Below are positions 36,323-49,363 of a stretch of DNA of 64,000 nucleotides, in pieces. Source of the DNA: Holacanthus passer (lineage: Eukaryota > Chordata > Actinopteri > Pomacanthidae); the NCBI GenBank assembly GCA_025331565.1, contig JAFREQ010000009.1, positions 5,011,501-5,075,500 on the forward strand, read 5' to 3'. Position 1 is the stretch's first letter. Each line of letters starts with the position of its first letter. Below the pieces are notes generated by a model. The model did no database searches and had not been told where the DNA came from. It saw only the letters and a program-made list of their open reading frames with translations. A program made the translations under genes and the position numbers.

Positions 36323-39300
36323 TCACACAAAGAGCACAGAGTAGGGAGGACACCGGCAACCCTCAGAAGACGATTCTCGCACCCAGGAACCATGACAGCC
36401 CGGGACTGAAGCTGCCGCCCAGAACGTTCTGGGGAAAAAGGCATGAAACAGTCAGTGACAATATGAGGAAAGTATTTTTATTTTTTCATTTCCGCTATTA
36501 AAATCCACTTTGTGTGGAATCATATTTCAAATTATTCTGATGGCATAAGTTTGATAAGTTCTTCACAGGTTGATGCCCTTTAAATCAAAACTTGTGCTAT
36601 AATTTTTGTAAAGGTCAGAAAATTGGATTATAAAACTCTTTGATTTCCCTTTATGGTTAACACAGAAAATGAATATGCATATGCTTGGCTAATGAATACA
36701 AAGTATTACACCATCTGTGTTGGGGAAGATGCTTCCTTTCCCTTAGAAGCAGCTGATAACTAATCACATAGACATCCATTAACTGACCCAAGCTAAACTC
36801 ATCATTCAACTTTACCTTTAACTGCATCCAAAGTATATTAACTGCCATTAAGTGCCTTGCTCATGGGCTTTTCACTTAATTGTTACTGACAGGGGAAAAT
36901 AAATTGTTCCACACAACCTATATTAAAGACCCACTACCCTAAACTCGAACCTGCCAGGAATGTAATGGATGAACACATCTTTAGTTTTGATGGTTTGGTT
37001 TACCTGGTGCTCTCTAGGCCATCGCCTCCGCAGCGGTCTGACTTCGACATGGCGTCGCTTTGACACTCTGCACAGACCAGCCTCTCTCTCACCAGATGAG
37101 CGCTCCACAGTTTGAGTTTACAGGCTGCACTGGCCTGTTTCACCCGCAGGTACACACAGTAACTGCAAGCACAGAGTGAAGAGACGGAAAGAAGGGAAAA
37201 GTGTCAAAAATAATTGAGTGGATTTCACTTACATTTGACTCTTAAATCAAATACACGTCATCCTATGAGAACTAAACACAGCTCTGTAGCCCAGAACTCA
37301 ACATCTAACATTTTGTTCTTTGGATTGAGCTTTTGGACTCAAATGCATCTCTCCTCTTCCCTGCCCTTGCAGCAGTAAAAAGCAATCCAACACGGCTTTG
37401 CTGATGAAAGCCAAGTGGTCATCCAACCCAGCAGGCTGTGCTTGATCACGACTATAACCGCACAAAAGACAAATCAAACATCCAGATGAGAGATTTGCTC
37501 CATTTGAAGGTGATCCAGCAGTGTCATGGTCACCTGCACTATCCTAATATCAACACAGCTCACTCTGTGCACTGGAAACAATAATAAAGCCTTGTTTTTC
37601 TGCTCACTGTGTTCTCTGGCAGGCACTTTGAACTTCTGCACTATTTATTTTGTCTCTGATTCAGTCAGCTGTGACAAAACACCATCCCCAGTGGGGCGGT
37701 TTGTCAAAGAAAACATGAGGCTGCAGTTTTTTTTCTCAGAGCGATTCTTGAAGACTTTGTCCACAAGGAACACTAGAAAATATCTTCTTTTTATGAGCTT
37801 GTGCAATATTATTATTCAGAGATGATTTGGAGTATACATGCTTGCTTTTAGAGGAGTGTTTTGCTATGAGACAAGCAAGCGAATGGTAGTGAGAGCAGAG
37901 AAAAGTGAATAAAAACTTTTACTTATGCTTGATGCAGTCTATTAGCTATTTTTATTAAAATAGAGCTTTGGGATTTTTTTTAAGTTATTTGGAAAACATA
38001 TAAAAGTGTAATGAGATTGAAGGTTCAGTGCACGGACACATGCCAAATTTCTTTACCTTTTCCTCATACCATTAAAAATGTGTTCCATAAAAAAACACAA
38101 TACCTTTATGTGTTAATTTCTGACAGATGTCAACACAAGTCTGTGTAAAACCTTCACAAGCAAAGTAAAAACTACACAATAGCCTCCATACAATTTCCAA
38201 CCTCTACATCTTTGTGAAATATTACTCAGTCATTGTGTCAAAGATTTATAACTAGAGATCCACAACTATCGATCATCAACTCATGTCATTTTAACCCCTT
38301 GTTTCCCGGCTCAAGTTGCATGACAACACCAGGGACATATCAGGGCACCAGATGTCTGTGTGAAATCACCCTAACTCTGTATCATCCATGCTGAATTGCT
38401 CGCATTTATGAGTAATGTCCCTCCGCACCCCTGATGCTTTGTATGTCGTCAAAGCAAAGGTATCCGATTTCCATTTTAATCAGTGTGAAAGGCCGTGGGC
38501 TGTCAGGAAACCAGCCATAATTTTATTCCCTGGTCTCTGATTTTTCCAGCTCTGAGAACATCTGCAATCAGCTCAGATCAAAGATGACATCCGTGCAGGG
38601 AGGGTTTACCTTTTACATGGATTACGGCTGCCTTATCAGCAAAGGTCAGCTCATGATGCAAATATTCAATGACGGAGTTCATGTTACACAGTCAAAGCAA
38701 TTTCAAGTCTCTGCGTGCTATGGCAACCTTGGCCTTGGTCTGTACTCTAATCTTTTGGAGCACAAAGTTGATCTTACAGTGACCTTCGAAACTAAGTAAA
38801 AAATGAGGAGTTAAAATCCAGCTAAATCCAAGATGTTGAAATGCAGCCTGGAGCTTGGAGGTGGAACAAAAGAGGTTTATGCCACAATGAGCAAACATCT
38901 GAAAGTTTTTTTATTTAAAGTGATTGCTGGCAAAAAGCACAGCATATTGTTGTATGCTTATACTCATGAGTGAGAGTTGTGCTTCAAATCAAATATGCTT
39001 CAGAAATATTGATAAATTTCATGCAAATGCATAGACGCTCTTTGATTGTTATAAAATCCCAATCCCTGTACAGGACACATGTGATCATTCTACGCTCCAG
39101 ACATTTCAGCTCTAATTACCCCCTCTCTGCATCGAGTGCACATGAAAGCCAGCGCTACAGACAAAAACAAGGAGGGCTGGCTGGGTCAGTCTCGAGCAGT
39201 CCTGTGTGTTTGTTTGCAGTGTGATAATAGAGGCCTCACCTAGCCTTCTCCTCCTTCATCAGCATGTGTGGTCGCCTCCAAGGGTCCTTGAAGTTCCTCT

Positions 39301-42300
39301 TGAAAGAATCAGGCAGGATCTTTGCCACCTCTGCAGCTCAGGTGCGCGGATGAAGAGGTGGAAATGAAAAAGGTAACAATCAGGTCAGATAAGCCCTTGT
39401 TTCCACTGAAGAGCATCTTCTTTTTAAATTACAGAAAGGTCACTGGAGGTATAAACACATCCTGCAATACAAATAGCAGCTGATCCTATGACGCAATGTA
39501 CTTATCAAATGTCTCAAAGTGGTTTCAAGTGCAGTGGTACTCAGTTTCCCTGAGAAATCTTCTACTTGGAAAAGTGTTTATCTGTGTTATGGTGTTTTAT
39601 TACTGGTCAAGTGATTCCACAGTAAAGACCATAAGTGAGGCTTTTGACATAGTGCAGCTGGAGATAAGGCTTCAGAACAGATGTGTTGCTTACAGTAAAA
39701 GTGTTAACAAGAGGTACCTCAGAGATTACTGCAACAGCAAATTAATATGTAACAGAGTTGAGAGCAGGAGTGCGTGCATGCATACATGCATACGTGTGGG
39801 AGCATGCAGAAAAGGTTCTCACCTTTCGCAGTGCTGCATATGGCGTTGTTTCCAAAGCATCCTCGACGCTGTTTGAGGTCAGGACAGGGCGTGCCTCCAT
39901 TTCTCGGGGGAACAGAGACTTGGCGACTCCTTTCCGTGCTGCCAACTCCGCATGGAGATGTGCATGATGACCAGGGACCCCATGACCCCACCACACAGTC
40001 AATGGCTGCTGGGGAAGCAGGGAGACAGAGAGATCAGCTGAGGGTTTTAGATAAACATCAAGAGAAAAACCCCTAACCCTAAGTCCAAAGGTGAAGATGA
40101 GGTAAAATATGTATGAGAACAAAGAGCATCTGGAGCCTCGTGTAGTGGTTTTAGGTTGCTTTGGCTTTCTTAGAGTTACAGTACATTTTTTGAGAGTTTC
40201 AGTTCAGGAAGATTTAAAGGCCTGAGGGCAGAAGAGAAAGAAAAATATCTTTATGAGACTCGAGCTCTCTCCAGTGGTGCTGTCACAACAAATGGTCCAA
40301 TTCTGACAAATGAATTATCTTTACCCCAGAGGACGTTGTAATCTTTCCCCTAATTGTTGCTGACGTGCCAAATGCATGGCTGAAAGTGTGAGCAGCAACA
40401 CACACCCTGATATAGAGTTGCATAATATTGCACAGAGCATTTACTCAGGTAGGTGGGCAGCAAACAAGTGACTGGGTCATTACCATCTACTAATGTCAGA
40501 CTAGCCAAACCCCAGACTCAGGAAGTCTGAGAGCCTGGTCAAATGTGGTGGTCATTTAAATAAGGAGCTAATTTTGCATCCTGTTCTCTCTGGTTTCCCC
40601 CTGCCCCACACTTAAACACACACAAACGCAGCACCCCACATAAACACAGCAGTAGCAGCAATCAGGCTTCCCCTTCAGTAGGCTGATTTAGCCAATTACA
40701 TCAGGCTAAGAGGAAGCTGTATTACTTAGATGGCTGCTCTGATCAAAGCCAAGAGTCTCCAGCAGTAATCAAGCCTTGTCCAACACGGAGATTTAATAGC
40801 GGCAGACATTTAACAGCTTTGTTTCAGGGAGGAAGTGCCCACTCCATAAACACAAATAAGGAGAATGGCACTCAAACTCGCTCACACACAAATGAACGAA
40901 TGCAAACAGAATACTTTATTCAGAAAGCCTGATATTGGTGTGGAGCTTCTTTGTAGACAATAGAAGTTTAATACAATGAGAGCAGGTGCACACAGCGTGA
41001 AGCTCTCAGATGTTCGTGGATAAATATACCATAACTGAATCTAATTCTCCCTCGCCATCTAATCTAACTAACTCTGTCTTTATGATACACAATCGCCCCG
41101 CAGAACAATGCTGCAAGTGAATAAGTATGTGTGTGTGAACAGGAGAAAGAGAGAGAGAGAGCTTTCAAGGTGCCGCCTGTTCGGTTCATTCCCATGGTCC
41201 TGTTGGGGTTTTGGAGGGGGGGCGGCTGTCTCAGTGACACAGCCGATCCACAAAGCCACTGTGGAATCTCTGCATTCCTGCACATTAGTGCTGCCCACCT
41301 GACACTCGCCTTTCCCAGATCGCCACACACACACGCACACACACACGTACACACACATCGAAAACAATTTCTGTCAGATCAAACCCACCCACTTGGGCTT
41401 GTTCCACCTTCAGTCATCACTAAAACACACAGACACACACATTACCCTGTGTAGACTTGTAGAGTGACACGGAACTTTCTTGAAAGAGCACCAAAGGGAC
41501 GTGAGCAAATCAGACACCGCAACCATATCGGCTCCTGCCTCCTCCACCTCTTCTTATCCTCGCTCCTGTCTCCTCGCCTTTCCTTCCCTCTTCTACATCC
41601 TCTGACGTTCACAGGGGCAGATTTTATGTTGCTGTTTTTCTTTCTCGTACTCGGGAAAAACGTGAGGGAGCAGGGCAGTTGAGGTCTTTACTGCAGAGGC
41701 TACGCAGTGAAACCAACAAGGTCAACGAGTTCCCGCACCAGAGGGGAAAGGCGGCTATTACCCCTCTGAACAACACCAACATACACACCAACAGGACAGG
41801 ACTGAGGCCCTGTCTGGAAGTCTCTTGGCCCCGAGCCACCAGGGGTCAGAAGGCAATTATCAAACTGCGGTGGTCCCCTGCTCTGTTTCTGGTACCACCA
41901 GCGCGACAGTCCCACCACCCACATGATAACCCTGCTGACAGTCTGACACAGCCTGACCCACAGAGCTTAGGGCCGCTGTTGTCCCCTGTCCCCATTGTTG
42001 ACGGGAAAGTCTCCAGTTGGAAAGCATGCCAACACCTTTGACCTCTGACCCCAATACAGGAAACAAATGGCTCTCATTGTCAGCATGTTCAGCTTTTGTC
42101 TTTTTGGCCAGCTGATATTTTTACAAAGTGTTTTCAAGTTTCCCCTCAAAGAAGACTAATAAACAGAGACAGTGTTCTGTCTGACACTGACTTTATGTCT
42201 AATCTTTTGGAGCACAAGGTTGATGTTATAGTGACCCTTGAAAGACTGAAAAACTGATACCAGCTACAGAGTTTGGTAAACTAAAAGGCTCTGAAAACAT

Positions 42301-45300
42301 ATTTTCTCAATCAAAGGGCAAACTCTTTTCTGCCAATATTAAAAAGTTAGGTTAATTAAATTAATTAAATTTTTGTTATTTCACATGAGATATTTCTGTA
42401 TTTCCTTTTTTCTTTTATGCCTTTTTCCACTAGTTTGGAAAGGAAAAGTCACATTTCCATCCACCATTCAGGATTTAGTGACATTTGAATCAAAATTAGT
42501 TGAAACAGAAACAGTTGTGTTAAATCTGATCAAACCACAAATCCTCATGATCTGAATCCCAGTGTTCGGGGGCTTAAAAGCATAATATCTGTAATAATTA
42601 GTAAGAGTTTGCTTGGACGGTGTCTGTGGAAGCTGATTTTCGTGAGAGTTGGCAGAGCTTCAGACAAATGCCACTAACTGAACTAAACCACTGAATGTGT
42701 ATCCAACATCGGCACTTTTATCTCCTGACTTGTCAGCCAATCTCCAGTCACACTTATTACAGTGAGATAATAGGGCGCTATCTAGCTTTTCAGATTGGCA
42801 TTCATTCCCTTTTTCTTTCACTCTCCCTGAATTCTGCTTCCATTTTAGGGTTTCATGACAAAAGAGTTATCAGACCTGCCCGCCCAATTTGCTTTATCTT
42901 CTTCTCCCTTTATCACTTTGTCCCACACTCTCTCTTGTTCCTTCTCCCCCATCTGTCTCCTTTTTTTGGTCCCCTTTTTCACGCCACCCCCCATCTCCTC
43001 TCTGATGGGACCCAGATGTCCAGCTGCTCTGGAGGACCATTGCACCCCAAAACCTATCCGGCCAAATTCGCTTCCTTCCCTTGGTCCCATCAGACAAACC
43101 TTAAAATGTTCAGAAACACAGGGGAGAACCATAAGCCTGTTAATAGGCGTGAAGGACACAGGACTGAGCCCTAATAACAGGTTAGCACATAAATGTTTCC
43201 TGTAGACACCTTGAAAAGAGAAGCCAAGCAAACCAACCAATTAAAAGGATTCATTACAAACACAGCTGAGGTAGATTTGCAGGACCTGAGAGGTGTTTAC
43301 ATTTCATGGAACTCACAACACTTTATTATAGCATGATGATAATAACCAAAGACGTGATACACAAATATATAAGAAATATCAACTCTGAATACTGAATCCT
43401 AAAAATGATAAAACAACAAAAACAAGGAAGCAAAAAAAGAAATGTCTTAATAGGAATAGTAAAGATGACCTGTTCCTGAATTAGAACAATGAATTAGAAC
43501 GGAAAATACAAAATTAAAGTAATAGTTCTTAAAGGGTTGTTTCATCTAAATTTGCAGATAGTTCTTGGTTTGATTTGATCAGGTTTTGAGATATCTGCCA
43601 CGTATTTTAAAGTGGAATATAACATTTAAGTTTTCAGGTCATGAAGACACCAGGTGAAGGCCATCAAATTTGCAACCAGGAGGATCCATTGCCATGCGTG
43701 CAGCGTACAGTCCAGGAGAAACTGGACATCAAGCTGTTTGTCCCACAGCAGCTGGCTTGTTTCAGCCGAGCCGGGTGAAAACATTCACTGCTCACAGAGG
43801 TTAAAGAAAGAACGCGTGGGAAGCAAAGGAAGAAAAAGAGGGAGTGAACGTAGGTGGAAAGAAGCAAAGATCATGGCATCAGCATGACAGCGTACCACGC
43901 CCCAAAGAAAAGGAAGAGAAGCAGAAGTGCCTGCAGAAGACACAGATGAATGACAAGCAAACCTCTGGTGTATCTCAGGCAGAGGCTACGATATGTCTTC
44001 CTGCTGAAGTGAGAACTACCAGACGCCACAGCAGGAGAGGAGAGGAGCTGCCTATGGAGAGCAATTAGAGACATAGGGCTGACCTGGAAATGATGTGATG
44101 CACCAAACATACTCCTACAACAGGAATCCCCACTTGGATTTCGAACACTGTACATGTACCATTAATTTGTGATCTTCATCATCGTATCCATTCTTAAGTC
44201 TCTATTCTTTAAGTTGCCTCCTCCTCCTCTGCTTTATACAGTAATATACTGTATATTTCTGTTAACAATCACTAGTGGTCTGTAGTAATGACATAGCAGG
44301 ATACAAGCAAAAATATATCCAAGGTTATTGAATTGTGATGTGCTGAATCCCCTGTCAGTGCTTTCTCTCTGGTTCATTTCTCCTTTGATGTTTCAAAGTA
44401 AGGTCTGAGACCAAAGATGGAGGCTTATTATTGCTTAGTTGAAAATCTCTCTCCAGCTGAACTGGAAATAGAAATTGAGAAGTTTCAGTCGTCAATTTAT
44501 TTGCAGGAATGAGAAAAATGCAGCAGCATTGCCAATTCAGCCAAAAAATGCATGCAAGAGCTGCAGCCAAACTAATCACTAAATTATGCAAAGTGCTTTT
44601 AATGACAAACAGTCTCAACTTGTTGAATCTATCTGTCTATCAACCTTAAGAACTATTAAACAAACTTGTGGATTTAAAACTAAGCATGACTGCACAACTC
44701 CATAACTCATTCATAGCCTCAAATTCATCCAGGAACTGATTTTGATGAATTGTTCTGCTTAAATGTTGCTGTTCTTAGAAATGCCACCATATTTTTCCAG
44801 TTTGAAAACCTGATGAAACCCCCAAAAACATCCCGGTATTAGGCACATTTTGCCAGTCTGGTGCAGAACGAGAGACTTTCCAGACCACAGTAAATGAATG
44901 CAGAAATGCATGGTGCATCCCTTTAAGTTGTTTTATTGTATGTGTTGTAGGGAGGATTTCTTCTTCTTTAAAACATTTCACCACCGACTCCACTCGTTTT
45001 AAGTTAATATCGCAAAGCTCTTAACCGAGTAATATAAACATTAAGTGCACAGGAACACCCCCCACACTGTTTACAACCAATACAAAGTCCTGCCAAATAC
45101 TTCATTTGAATGACACATCTGGAAAGAATCATATCACACTCGAAAGAGCTTTAACTGTGGTGCAAACAGTCTGCACTTTTTTTTCTGTCTCTCCTCTGAT
45201 GTCACCCACTCCGGGCTCTTTGCTCGGCTACAGCTGACACGACTAAATTACAGACTGTGACGGACGGTGCACAGACAGACTCCTTGATGCGTTACAGAGC

Positions 45301-47925
45301 TGCAGGATCAGGATCAGATAAAGTCTGAGTGTAATGTGGGTGAGAAAACATGAGGGCGCACAGATGGAACTGAGCCAAGCCACAAGCTGCATGTTGTGTT
45401 TATACTGTTGAGATGCTCAGGTTGCACAGGGAGGAAGTCAAGGTGCTTTTCTCAGCATCACTCAACGCTCACTGATCCATGCATTAGTTTCAGGTCACGG
45501 CCAAGTTGACAAAGACTGTAAAACCGCTGAAAACACACAATCCCAAAAGTGTTTGACAATTTACAACTACGAGAATAGTTCTTTCCAACTCGTCGTCAAT
45601 TATTAGGCTTGTCGCATGAATACTCAGCAGACATGTCTTGATTTACTTCTGTACAGTGAAACATCATCCAAACACCTGCACCACACCATTGTGTCTGACC
45701 TGCCACAGCGACACATGAGGTCCTAAAAATCCCCGTCTGACACGTGAGTGAACCGATGCACATGGCAGCCGTGAGCTGACCTCTGAGGGACCAGCTGCTG
45801 TTGAACAGAGCAGTGATGACTCAACACTGACCTGAAGTTCTTCCTGTGCTTTTTCTGGTAAGTTTCAGCTTGGCAGGCACATGGGATGGATCCAGTGATG
45901 CCTGGACTGCACTCTCCAGCTGGCTGCTGGATGGTAAATGCTGCCTCTACATGACTTTTTGATTGATTGGTGGATAAGAAAAATGCAAAAATTGAGATTT
46001 GGGCCTAAAATCTTTCTTTTTATGAACTATAACTAAAAGTTTTAGTTGCTAGTAGCCACACCTCTGCTTTAAGTATCATTGCAGAAAGTATTTGTTAGTG
46101 TAATAGTGTGAAAAAGCCTCAGTGCAAGAAACATTTTTCCATACATAATCTTTCTGCTGTTACCCTAATGAAGACAGTTTGACAGTTGAATTCAAAACTT
46201 TGTGTGCAATATTATTACATATGTAACATGAAATTGTTAGATAACCACAGTGTTGTATAATTTCTGCACAGAGTTTACAGCATTTAAAGAGTGATACTGG
46301 TGTTTTTGAATGTGTGTTTTAGCCAATTTGCCTGTCAAGAAGTCACATTTAATTTACATTACAGCTGAACATTTCCACCATTTAACATCATGCAGCTGAC
46401 ATTGTAGATTGATTAGAAAAGTCTGCAATGTGTGACCATGTGACAAGAACACCAGTCCAACCAAAATAAAAGAAGACATGGTGCTGACATGGATCGCTTG
46501 TCACAAACAAGTTTAAAGGCAAAGTCAAGTTAATTTTATTTTTATAGTCCAAAATCACAAATCTGCATCAACATACTTTTTACTGAAACTTTACTGAATT
46601 GTATCTGAAATTGAGGGATCCTCGTGTTTTAAAAATGCATTCAAACATCATTTAACAAAAGCTACATGTTTTACAAGAGGCCAGTTGTAAAGTCAAGTAT
46701 ACGAGTAAGTTCATTTTTTAAGCATTGCTGCAGGATAACAGGTGGTTAAGCCATCTTCTGCTGTAAACAAAGAGGTCTAATAAAGTGTATTCGACCACAG
46801 TGCTTTTATACACACTTTAAAGTGATTCACTCAACTGTGGACAAGGCAGCCTGTTCACATCACAGCACAGATACAACATTCAAACTCAAAAGGTTCACCA
46901 CATGTACGTTAAACGTGCCTAAATAGAGGGGTCACCACAGCATTTTAAGTGCACTTTGTCTCATCCAAACCGAGCCTGCAGGTGCTTGTTAGCATTCACT
47001 TAAGGCAAGGGTCACACTCTGAGTCTATCTATACACAGATAATCACTCGTGGTGAACTTGAGATGTTTCGACATACTGTAAGAGCTGCCTCTGTCACATC
47101 TCACACACAGCTTACTGGAAGTAATCCTGACCATCTTTGGCAGCCTGTTCCCATGGTGTCCATCCCCTCATTTGTCCATATATAGCAGCAGCAGCAGCAG
47201 CGGGATGATGAGGGAAGAAGTCCCCCACACTCACTTTGTAAGGATTCTGTGAACAATGAACCTCCATCTCATGATTCAAGCAGTAATTAGTCGCTGGAGA
47301 GAAATCTGTGACTTTGGGATGAGCGCTCACTTCCCCACCCCTTCATGGCCAGGTCAAGGGTCAACCCTACAAACTTACAAACACATGCACACAACCTGAA
47401 CCTTGCAGACAGGAGGCACCCCTCCGAGTCTCCCCTGCTGATGGTCACTCAAAACAAACAGCCTTAATGGGCGCACTAGAGACAGCTATGTGTAGTATGT
47501 CTCACTGTCTCTGTGTCACCTCACTGCCAGCCATCTCAAACTGGACATCAATGAGCAACAGAAAAAAACAACACTGGACTTAAAGAGACAAACTTTGGAG
47601 CTTTCAAGCCTTGAATGCATCATCAGTTTTAAAGTTATTTGATGTCTGATTTCAGCGATGGAACAAGCAACTCACCAGATATTTGGCACACACGCTGGTA
47701 GTCCTCGCAGCAGTCCCCGGTTTTCTGACAGTAGGTATCACAATAGCACACCGTTTTTCTCTTGGTGTACTCAAAGCACTCGTTGTTCCGGCCTGTGCAG
47801 CAGTTGGGGCTCTCTCTCTCCCTGCAGCCCGCCTCAGCCTGCCGAACAACCTGCCCGCAGAAAAACGCCAAATATCCACAGAGGACGAACCCGAGACGCG
47901 CTGCGCTCCATCCGTGCGCTCCCAT
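36323..47925 (-). CDS. sbspon: Somatomedin-B and thrombospondin type-1 domain protein (SBSPON family), 5 exons, complete
   Basis: A secreted extracellular-matrix type protein of unknown molecular role. Exons in transcript order: 47676-47925, 39823-40008, 39240-39330, 37004-37162, 36323-36428; 263 residues (human SBSPON 264). Residues 1 to about 32 are a hydrophobic signal peptide (LGFVLCGYLAFFCGQ). A Cys-rich somatomedin-B domain follows, with the signature CYCDTYCQKTGDCCEDY (residues about 60-76). The TSP1 repeat has the C-mannosylation-type WGPWSSC and ends in QRRGC. The C-terminal half has paired cysteines (VCAECQSDAM, DRCGGDGLEST, PGCHGSW, GCRCPPYS) as in SBSPON. The start is the first ATG; an upstream in-frame TTG is ignored. 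Intron 1 is 7.7 kb. Fish have SBSPON paralogues and I cannot say which this is. Confidence 0.9.
36429..39822 (-). other. sbspon: sbspon introns 2-4
   Basis: Intron 4 (36429-37003) and intron 2 (39331-39822) show nothing special. Intron 3 (37163-39239) contains an evenly composed, complex stretch at about 38270-38700 that looks like a conserved non-coding element, and one copy of a dispersed repeat at about 38746-38791. Confidence 0.55.
38746..38791. repeat. Dispersed repeat copy A (tctaatcttttggagcacaa)
   Basis: About 46 bp shared in the same orientation with 42198-42245 (tctaatcttttggagcacaa, then gttgat, tta.agtgacc and a gaaa tail, with a few substitutions). Both copies lie in sbspon introns. 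It resembles the fragment of a common fish repeat containing AGTGACCTTGACC, but too little remains to name it. Confidence 0.65.
42198..42245. repeat. Dispersed repeat copy B (tctaatcttttggagcacaa)
   Basis: The second copy of the repeat at 38746-38791, about 3.4 kb away in the same orientation. The surrounding DNA does not match, so this is not a segmental duplication. Confidence 0.65.
46521..46570. repeat. Teleost interspersed repeat fragment
   Basis: aaagtcaagttaattttatt, then tttatagtccaaaatcacaa and atctgcatc. It is a degenerate copy of the widespread fish motif TTTATTTATATAGCCCAAAATCACAAAT. Recognised from memory; family not named. Confidence 0.5.
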
Positions 47926-48179
47926 TCTGGCTCCACTTGTTCCCAACGCTCCCTGCTGGTGCGTGCTTCACTTTGGATGGTGCTTAAATCTGAGTTATGC
48001 TATGAAGGTGCTGGTGGTGTTTTCTGTATAAAATCCAGATCCGAGGTAACTTCGGCATTGACACCTTCACCAGCAACTGATGCGTAAAAGTGGAGCCTGT
48101 GTGCGCAACAGCTCTCCTCTATCCGCCTGCAGGACACCGCCCCTTAGAGCTCCTGTGGGTTATTAGGAGAGACCTACAG

Positions 48180-48442
48180 TGCCAACCTCACCCCCCCCCT
48201 CGCCCCTCTCTCGCCCCCTCCTCTCTCTCCCTCCCTCTCTCTCACACACACACACACCAAATCCTCTCTCTCTCAGTCTCTCTCTCTCTCTCTCTTTCTT
48301 TCTGTCTCACTGTCTCACCCCTCCTCTCTCTTTCTCCCCCCCTCTCTTTCTTTCGCTCTGTCTCACCCCTCCTCTCTCTCTCTTCCCCTCTCAACTCTCT
48401 CTCTCTCTCCCTCCCTCTCTCTTTCTTTCTGTCGCTCTCTCT

Positions 48443-48473
<31 letters not shown>

Positions 48474-48482
48474 CCCCTCTTG
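48180..48482. repeat. Polypyrimidine (CT-rich) tract upstream of sbspon
   Basis: About 300 bp consisting almost only of C and T on the plus strand (a GA-rich purine run on the sbspon coding strand), interrupted mainly by a short CACACA run at 48242-48256. It starts about 255 bp upstream of the sbspon ATG. Long frames of Ser/Leu/Pro or Arg/Glu across it are artefacts. Confidence 0.9.
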
Positions 48483-49363
48483 CTCGCTCGGTTGCGCAAT
48501 TTGTAACCAAACAAATGAGAGCTATAACAGAAAGTCTTGTTATCCTCTCAAAGGGTGTTGGACCACCTCTGCTGATGACATATAAGCGAGATGCAAATCA
48601 AGATTTTGCACTCAAGATTTTTGGGACAAAACAAGCCAAACCAATCCAAGCACAATGAGCCCTAATGAAGGCTTTTATAGTGATTTGCACATTTGCACCA
48701 AAGCTGGAAGCAAGTTCTAGGAATCTAAAACAAACACCTGTGAAAACATATGTGTGAAAAGTGTCCAGATCAGTTTGACTTGATCAGAAAATCGAATTCA
48801 GCACCACGGACAGCGGCGCAGCCTCTTTATATCACAACCAGTAAATAAAAGTTGATGTATAAATAAACAAGATTCATCCAGCAGCTACTATGCAGAGCAA
48901 AGAGGTTTGAGCTGCAGCAACAATCTCCACTCATCCTGCAGAATAAGAGCATCCACCCTTTGGAGAGAAAGACTGGAGAACAATAACATTACTCACCCTT
49001 CACTGCTCCTGAGTGAATGGAGGCTCTGAGCAATGGGGGATACTGTAAGAGAGCATCAGAAGGAGGAAGTCACAAGAGAGTCTCCATTATTCTGTGAAGG
49101 TGGAAATATCATTGGTCAGTGGAAAAATACTAGATAAAAAGTATCATAGATTCACTGCTTTGCATTGTATTGTGTAAGGAAATATTAGCACTGGATTTAC
49201 AAGCTGTGTTTGATGCTTTCATCTGTAAGTGTGAAGATTAGCTGGTCTCATTGTTCGGAGGTCTGTTGCTTATTTATATTTTAAAATATGGGCTCATTGT
49301 AGGAAGTTGAACCTTAGTCTGCAAACTTACGACAGACACGACATCATGGGATATAATAAAGAG

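Larger units (their letters stand above)
40009..47675 (-). other. sbspon: sbspon intron 1
   Basis: A 7.7-kb intron with no coding exon of another gene. Points of note: a homeobox-motif-rich block at about 40560-40830; AC-rich simple DNA at 41320-41440; a GC-richer block at 41680-42050 and another at 42840-43170, both giving long but non-gene-like frames; a teleost repeat fragment at 46521-46570. The rest is AT-rich and unremarkable. Confidence 0.6.

Noticed and set aside
39742..40122. 126-residue minus frame and 100-residue plus frame over the TSP1 exon
   Set aside because: Alternate-frame and antisense shadows of sbspon exon 2 (39823-40008).
41064..41454. Frames of about 95-107 residues
   Set aside because: Composed of GA and CA simple repeats with filler; not gene-like.
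42695..43240. Overlapping frames of 116-159 residues on both strands in sbspon intron 1
   Set aside because: A GC-richer C/T-biased stretch gives long frames on both strands; no domain, start context or acceptor supports a gene.
47658..48087. Plus-strand frames of 109 and 134 residues
   Set aside because: They are antisense shadows of the GC-rich sbspon exon 1, which carries the real somatomedin-B domain on the minus strand.
48090..48658. Long Ser/Leu/Pro frames (plus) and Arg/Glu frame (minus) over 48.1-48.7 kb
   Set aside because: They are translations of the CT microsatellite tract, with no domain and no splice logic.
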